Shown here: one piece after another, positions 59,133-64,000 of the stretch | How positions within the stretch are numbered: the first letter of the stretch is position 1 | Layout: the number at the start of each line of letters is the position of its first letter | Assembly: GCA_003260075.1 (NCBI GenBank) | Contig: QLIY01000006.1 | Span: 404,629-468,628, forward strand | Direction of reading: 5' to 3' | Origin: Phallusia mammillata | Taxonomy: Eukaryota; Chordata; Ascidiacea; Phlebobranchia; Ascidiidae | DNA length: 64,000 nucleotides | Translations under genes and position numbers: made by a program | Notes under the pieces: model-generated | Told to the model about the DNA's origin: nothing | Databases searched by the model: none | What the model saw: only the letters and a program-made list of their open reading frames with translations

Positions 59133-59575
59133 CTTACTTAGGGAATGGAAAACTTTATCATTTTACTGTAAACGAGATTATTTTACAATGAATAACTCTC
59201 GCAATCCTCGTGATTGGCAACACGTCTTTTATTTTTTTTTGGTTTTTTATTATATTTGTGTGATTATGATCTGCGCTATTGGGCACTTCCCAAAACACTA
59301 AAATAGCAATGAGCATACATAAACTTAAACGTTTAATAGAGTATACGTCAGCAAAAATGACGTAAGTCGATGGAAAAAGACATAGAGGAGTGTAACTGTA
59401 GTGTTTATGCGTTTCAATCAATCAATCAGGATGATGTGCTGAAATTTTAGCGTTGGTTTCAGCCAGGAGAGCTTTTTCACGCACATACTTTGCTGTCAAT
59501 GAGATGTTAAACATACGTCTCAGGAACCACATCCTTTCGTTTTTGTACTTCATGTCTGATTACTAAGGGCATATA
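59133..59575. repeat. Local duplication, copy without MITE
   Basis: Homologous to 60212-60655 and 60869-60890 with several percent divergence. It has a continuous TACTAAGGG at about 59562, the empty site for the MITE in the other copy. Confidence 0.85.
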
Positions 59576-59642
59576 TCTCTGCAGTGATGGCCCCACATTC
59601 CTTCTGTGGTTTTCTTGAGACACTGTCTCTATCTAGCTGGCC

Positions 59643-59644
<2 letters not shown>

Positions 59645-59727
<83 letters not shown>

Positions 59728-59748
59728 ACACTACACAAGTGTAGTGTG
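59645..59748. repeat. 83-base C run ending in a perfect hairpin
   Basis: C at 59645-59727 is followed directly by CACACTACAC, AA and GTGTAGTGTG, a ten-base-pair palindrome with a two-base centre (59727-59748). The hairpin may have caused a sequencing stop; the C run is probably a gap stand-in. Confidence 0.75.
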
Positions 59749-60073
59749 GTGAGCCGGTTTAGTCGCCGAAGGCCCGACTATGAAACAAGTAGTACTGGAT
59801 TGCATACTACCAGTAGCGCGCAGAGAGTGATAAGTTGACATACACTAAAAATTACAAATTTAGAGATAAAACTTCAGTGTTTTCCATTATCGCTTGCCTT
59901 CACATTGCACAACGAAACCTGACTTGGTGATTGCTTTCATTCAGTTCAATATATGACATCAGACTACGAACGTGTATGCAGTTGCAAGTTTAATCACATT
60001 AAAAAAAGCGGAATGTTGCACAATCTCGTTCAACCTTACCTAGTGTTTTCATTGTAACCTTAAACAAAATACC

Positions 60074-60211
60074 ACCCCCCCCCCTTGTTGTATCAATAAA
60101 ACTAACTTTAATAATAATTTTCCCCATTAACTATTTTTTGCTGGTGCGTCGCAAGGTCCAGAAAACTTTTCCAGGGGCGTCGCAACAAAAAAAGTTTGAG
60201 AACCACTGAGT
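60074..60211. mobile_element. Right half of a hAT element next to a C run
   Basis: The segment ends AAGTTTGAGAACCACTG and has the internal GCGACGC and CAGCAAATA-type motifs, inverted, of the element at 48514. C at 60074-60084 removes the left part. Confidence 0.7.
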
Positions 60212-60655
60212 TTTAGGGAATGGAAAACTTTATCATTACTGTAAACGGGAATTTTTACATGGAATAACTCTCGCAACCCTCGTGATTAGCAACACGTCTT
60301 TTATTTTATTTGCATTTTTTTATGTTTGTGTGATTTCTGATCTACGCTATTGGGCACTTCCCAAAACACAAAAATAGCAATGAGCATACATAAGTTTAAA
60401 GAACTTTACGTTTAATAGAATATACGTTAGCAAAAATGACGTAAGTCGATGGAAAATGACATAAGAGGGTAACTGTAGTGTTTTTTGCGAATGTGTTAAG
60501 TTTCAATCAATCAACCAGGATGCCGTGCTGAAATTTTAGCGTTGGTCAGGAGAACTTCTTTTTCACGCACCCTTTTTGCTGTAGAAGAGATTTTAAACAT
60601 ACGCTTCAGGAACCACTTCCTTTAGTTTTTGTACTTCATGGCTGATTTCTAAGGG
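60212..60655. repeat. Local duplication, copy with MITE
   Basis: Partner of 59133-59575. The MITE at 60656 interrupts it near its right end. Confidence 0.85.
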
Positions 60656-60868
60656 TAGTGGTTCTCAAACTTTTTTTTATTGAGACGCCTCTGGAAAAGT
60701 TTACTGGATTTGCGACGCCCCAGCAAATAAAAGTTAATGAGGAAACTTATTATTAAAGTTGTGTTTATTGATACAACAACAAAAAGCCACGAAACGGAAC
60801 TATTCTGCGACACCCTTGGAAAATTGAAACGACTCAGGGCGTCAGGACGCACAGTTTGAGAACTACTG
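60656..60868. mobile_element. hAT MITE (about 213 bp)
   Basis: Ends TAGTGGTTCTCAAAC and GTTTGAGAACTACTG are inverted repeats. Flanks tctaaggg (60648-60655) and actaaggg (60869-60876) give an 8-bp duplication with one mismatch. The interior shares motifs with 48514-49381, of which it appears a shorter relative. Confidence 0.88.
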
Positions 60869-60889
60869 ACTAAGGGTATATATATCTGC

Positions 60890-61560
60890 AGTGTATAGGT
60901 GTAGGTCACACGTTCCTTCCACGGGTGTTTTTTTTTCGAGACAAGGTATTAGCATCCAAAATTTAATAAAACTAGCTATCGAACTTAGTTTCTAATGCAA
61001 AATTTTCAAAAACCTACATCCTAACCCTACCCCCTTTTCAGCTGCTAAACAAATAATTCAGCTCCACCTGTCGGAAATGAGCTAAATGTGGGTCTGCCGT
61101 GAGGTATGGTGTTAGTAGCTCTACCTTGAGTAGCGAATCTGTATTAAACCACCATAACGGACGTTTTTTGTTGATAAAAAAATGATCCTGTCTTAACTAG
61201 TTTCTTTCCTAAAATGCATTTGCCAGAAGAGCTCTATACACTTGATACTATGCCTGGCAGCAATAGCTTATTTAGTTTCTTCCTAGTTTCTAAATTGATT
61301 TTACAATATCCTGAAGACTGTTTTTGTCTGGAAAATGCTGTCAATCAACATCCACTTATTACTAGCACAAAAATGAACTTCAGCCTTGAAAACTAAAACA
61401 TCTGATCCGAACAAGGCACTGTCAATACAAGATTGAAACTAAACTGGTAACTTTAATCAAGAAATGTGGCACAGAATACTGATAATTCTTGTATACCCAG
61501 CGATTTTTGTATTTAATCAACTTGAAGAACGCAATTTGAGTGGATTGACTCGCTCAAAAA
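60890..61560. other. No recognisable gene
   Basis: AT-rich sequence with short frames only; no match to the neighbouring repeats was noticed. Confidence 0.4.
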
Positions 61561-61869
61561 GACTCGATTTGTCATGCACAGAATTGTGTTGCAAATTTGT
61601 TTTCAGATTTTGACTTCACGAATGCATGTACACGTGATCTTTGTGTCCACATTGAAGCAACGAGGAGTACCAATACTTATATACTATATTTTCTATTTGA
61701 CTTGCTTGAATCTAAATTATTACCAAACTTTAATCTTTAACGATTTTGAAACTGAAGCTGTTTTTTTGTTACTCATTGTTGTGTTTGAGCAGTCGACTTA
61801 ACTTCCAGGTCATGACGTATCGTTTGAAGTTGGTGGTGTACATGTTAAGGCACGCATGGCCCATTTATC

Positions 61870-62146
61870 GCCTTAAGATATATCTGACTTGTTATTTCAG
61901 AATAAACAACTGACTTAAATTAACCTTTAAATCAGATTGTTATTTCCACTGCAAGAGTGTAACTGTAGTGCATTCAATGCACATTTAAAGTTTTGTAAAA
62001 AAAAAACATCAACAAATTTACCCCCCCCCCCCCCCCCCCCCCCACATGCTGCCTGGGATTTACTTTTCCCTTTCGGTTCACATTTACTTTGCAAAATCTG
62101 ACTTGGTGATTGTTGCTCTACATTTAGTTCATTTATGGTATCAAAC

Positions 62147-62233
<87 letters not shown>

Positions 62234-62830
62234 ATTGCGACCTAAAACGAAATACCATTTCAAAATAAAGCTATGTATTTTAAAATCAAACTTGCGGTCA
62301 GTCTAGTGACTTAATTTCTTTAATGTAAGTCTGCTACGACAAAACATAATCACCACTCAATGATGGAAAAATAACAATACTGGTTGCAAACGTAACACAT
62401 CAAGTGTTCGTTTACCATCGGAAAAAAACCCATACCAAACATAGTCAAATACTATAGTTTTAACTTTTATGGGATTAGTAAACTTTTATCAGTTAAAATT
62501 GTCAAAGCTGTTTGTTTTTTAACTGTCGGTTTGCCGTTTCTGGGTCAGTGGAATAAGGAAGCAACTTGGTTCAACTTTGTCCATGTCAGGATGTAGTGTT
62601 CCCCATGGAAGAAGAAATATACTGGTGGTAAAAAAATATTTTCAATTAAATGCAAGAAATCTAGATGGTATTGAAACTGCAATCAGACTATTAAAACTTA
62701 GCAGAAATAATGTCTAGCTTTTTCCATAGCGTTGACTTGTAGGTAGGAATTAGCGCTATGTAAAGCGTGAAAACAATTAGGTGAAGTATACGTATTACTT
62801 ACCACACTAAAAGTATCTTTTAACACAGTG
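61870..62830. repeat. Dispersed 3'-flank repeat, copy with C-filled gaps
   Basis: Matches 52010-53300 and 41290-42250, but C at 62021-62043 and 62148-62233 stand where the paralogues have roughly 80 and 125 bases of ordinary sequence. This shows directly that C runs here replace missing DNA. Confidence 0.8.
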
Positions 62831-63750
62831 TCCGTTTCTTCGACAGTAACCAATCTTACATTTGCACTTTTCACATGTAAATCGAACACTACATGAGTAG
62901 AGTGTGTTACAGACACACTCCAAACGGCATTGTGCGGAATGTTGCATGTTTGGACCACATTAAACATGCTGTGATAAATAGTAAGAAATACATTTCAACC
63001 AANACAGTATCCCTTATTGCAGCGACACCCTGGCACGCATATCAATTGACACAAACGCGTGGTGCCAGAGGCAATGGCACTACATGTTTGGTCGCATTGA
63101 GCACAGGAAAAGGAGAAAAACTCGTTCGGAGGACAAAATCGTAAAGAAATGGCTAGAAATAGAAACATAACAATCGTTATAGATATAATAGTATAAAATA
63201 GGATGCCATCGGCATGAACAGATTTGCCACAATTACCATTCTCACATACGCTTGAATTGAACACCCTGTGACGTGCACTACCCTGACACTACCCTGACCT
63301 TTCTTTTATGATGTATAATTGTTGAAAATAAGACAAAAAATTGAATCAAGTCAAAAACAAGGACATTTCTTAGAAATCGGGACAATATAATGTTTTCCAA
63401 GAGACTGTCCTTCAAAATAAGGACTGACAACCCTGAGTATAAAACATGACGGCAAATCCGAGGAAAGCTCCAGCTTCTATCGTTCAAACAAGGATAAACA
63501 ATGAAAGAGATATCATTTAAAAATCATTTTTTTAAAAGAAGTGAAAAAAGCAAATATTAAAAAAGGGTATTATTACTTGGAAGCAATGACACACATATGT
63601 TGTTGTCATCTCTACAAAATCCTGGTTTACAAAGACACCCATCCAGACAAACTGCAAGGCACGCAGCAGATGGTTGTCTCGCTGATGCGCAGTCCGTACA
63701 ACCGCTTTGACAACTTCCAGGCGGATGAAACACTTCGTTAGTTCCACACC
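62807..63750 (-). CDS. Second TIL-module gene, partial and rearranged
   Basis: Modules matching gene 1: module 1 at 63577-63750 (nearly identical), module 2 at 63004-63152 (intact around the cysteines that gene 1 lacks, with VPGCRCNKGYC) and the terminal module at 62807-62961. A single N at 63003 sits where module 2 breaks off, and modules 3 to 8 are missing. The terminal exon has lost the CAG of its acceptor; the next upstream AG would shift the frame. The gene continues off the right edge, where its signal exon would lie. It may be a deletion-bearing pseudogene, or a true gene whose middle was collapsed at the N. Confidence 0.7.
63311..63435. mobile_element. Partial MITE in an intron of the second TIL gene
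   Basis: Matches the relic at 57281-57421, ending GACAACCCTG. Its presence in both TIL genes shows it was there before they duplicated. Confidence 0.6.
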
Positions 63751-64000
63751 CTAAAAACAAATCAACAGGCCGTTATTTGGTCTGGTCATATACCAAAAAT
63801 GAGATTATGACCAGAAATCTTGGTTTTAGTTATATGCAAAACAAAGGCAAAGTGTCTGGACAAAAAATTCCCATTGTAGTTTTTATTGTTAAAAAGATAT
63901 TTTCCTTTTTAAATTGTTGAAATTTCTCCTTTCAGTTTTCTACACCCAAGGCGCGTGTTTCTCTCTGGCCACAAAATGTCATGAGTACATTTCGAGGAAC

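Noticed and set aside
59550-59838. Poly-Gly and poly-Pro frames across C runs (also at 32956-33204 and 61927-62306)
   Set aside because: They are translations of homopolymer runs that appear to be gap stand-ins, with no domain content on either side.
61849-61868. TAAGGCACGC resembling the start of miR-124
   Set aside because: Only the first ten bases match; the rest differs, there is no convincing precursor hairpin, and the paralogue near 41128 does not conserve it.

Overview
The window is AT-rich animal DNA: compact, intron-rich genes with canonical GT-AG introns, many short hAT-type MITEs, and families (tandem-BTB kelch protein, arylsulfatase B-like enzymes, phase-1 TIL modules, divergent class A GPCR) that fit a marine invertebrate chordate, most likely an ascidian. 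The organism call is inference; nothing in the sequence names the species. Many local copies differing by a few percent separated by C- or G-runs suggest an assembly from a very heterozygous individual.

Layout. 1-17 kb holds no gene I can recognise: a nested pair of hAT-like MITEs (1.9-2.8 kb) and several local duplications around C-runs. 17.06-20.01 kb (+) is a two-exon rhodopsin-class GPCR lacking several class signature residues. 23.25-32.53 kb (-) is a 17-exon gene encoding two BTB domains, BACK and kelch repeats; its introns carry a TA-flanked pogo/Tigger-like element and two hAT MITEs. 34.77-39.08 kb (+) is an arylsulfatase copy with two in-frame stops and a frame-changing exon end; 44.75-49.63 kb (+) is an intact 10-exon copy with all catalytic residues; 51.2-51.7 kb is a third, degraded relic. 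53.29-58.94 kb (-) is a secreted protein with nine TIL cysteine-rich modules, each on its own phase-1 exon. 62.8-63.75 kb (-) is part of a second TIL gene that runs off the right edge.

History. About 10 kb between kelch exon 1 and the last TIL exon has been tandemly duplicated: near 42.26 kb the tail of a TIL terminal exon abuts a copy of the kelch 5' region. Unit A (32.56-42.26 kb) carries the broken sulfatase; unit B (42.26-53.3 kb) the intact one. MITE insertions in one paralogue with empty sites in the other, and a solo LTR with a 5-bp target duplication, date later events. The genes show no shared pathway; the sulfatase and TIL genes both encode predicted secreted products.

Caution on assembly. 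About 25 runs of C (or G only between 29.5 and 43.2 kb), three isolated or long N stretches, and repeated flanks show that parts of the window are unmerged haplotype ends or filled gaps. One such run replaces about 33 bases inside a TIL exon.
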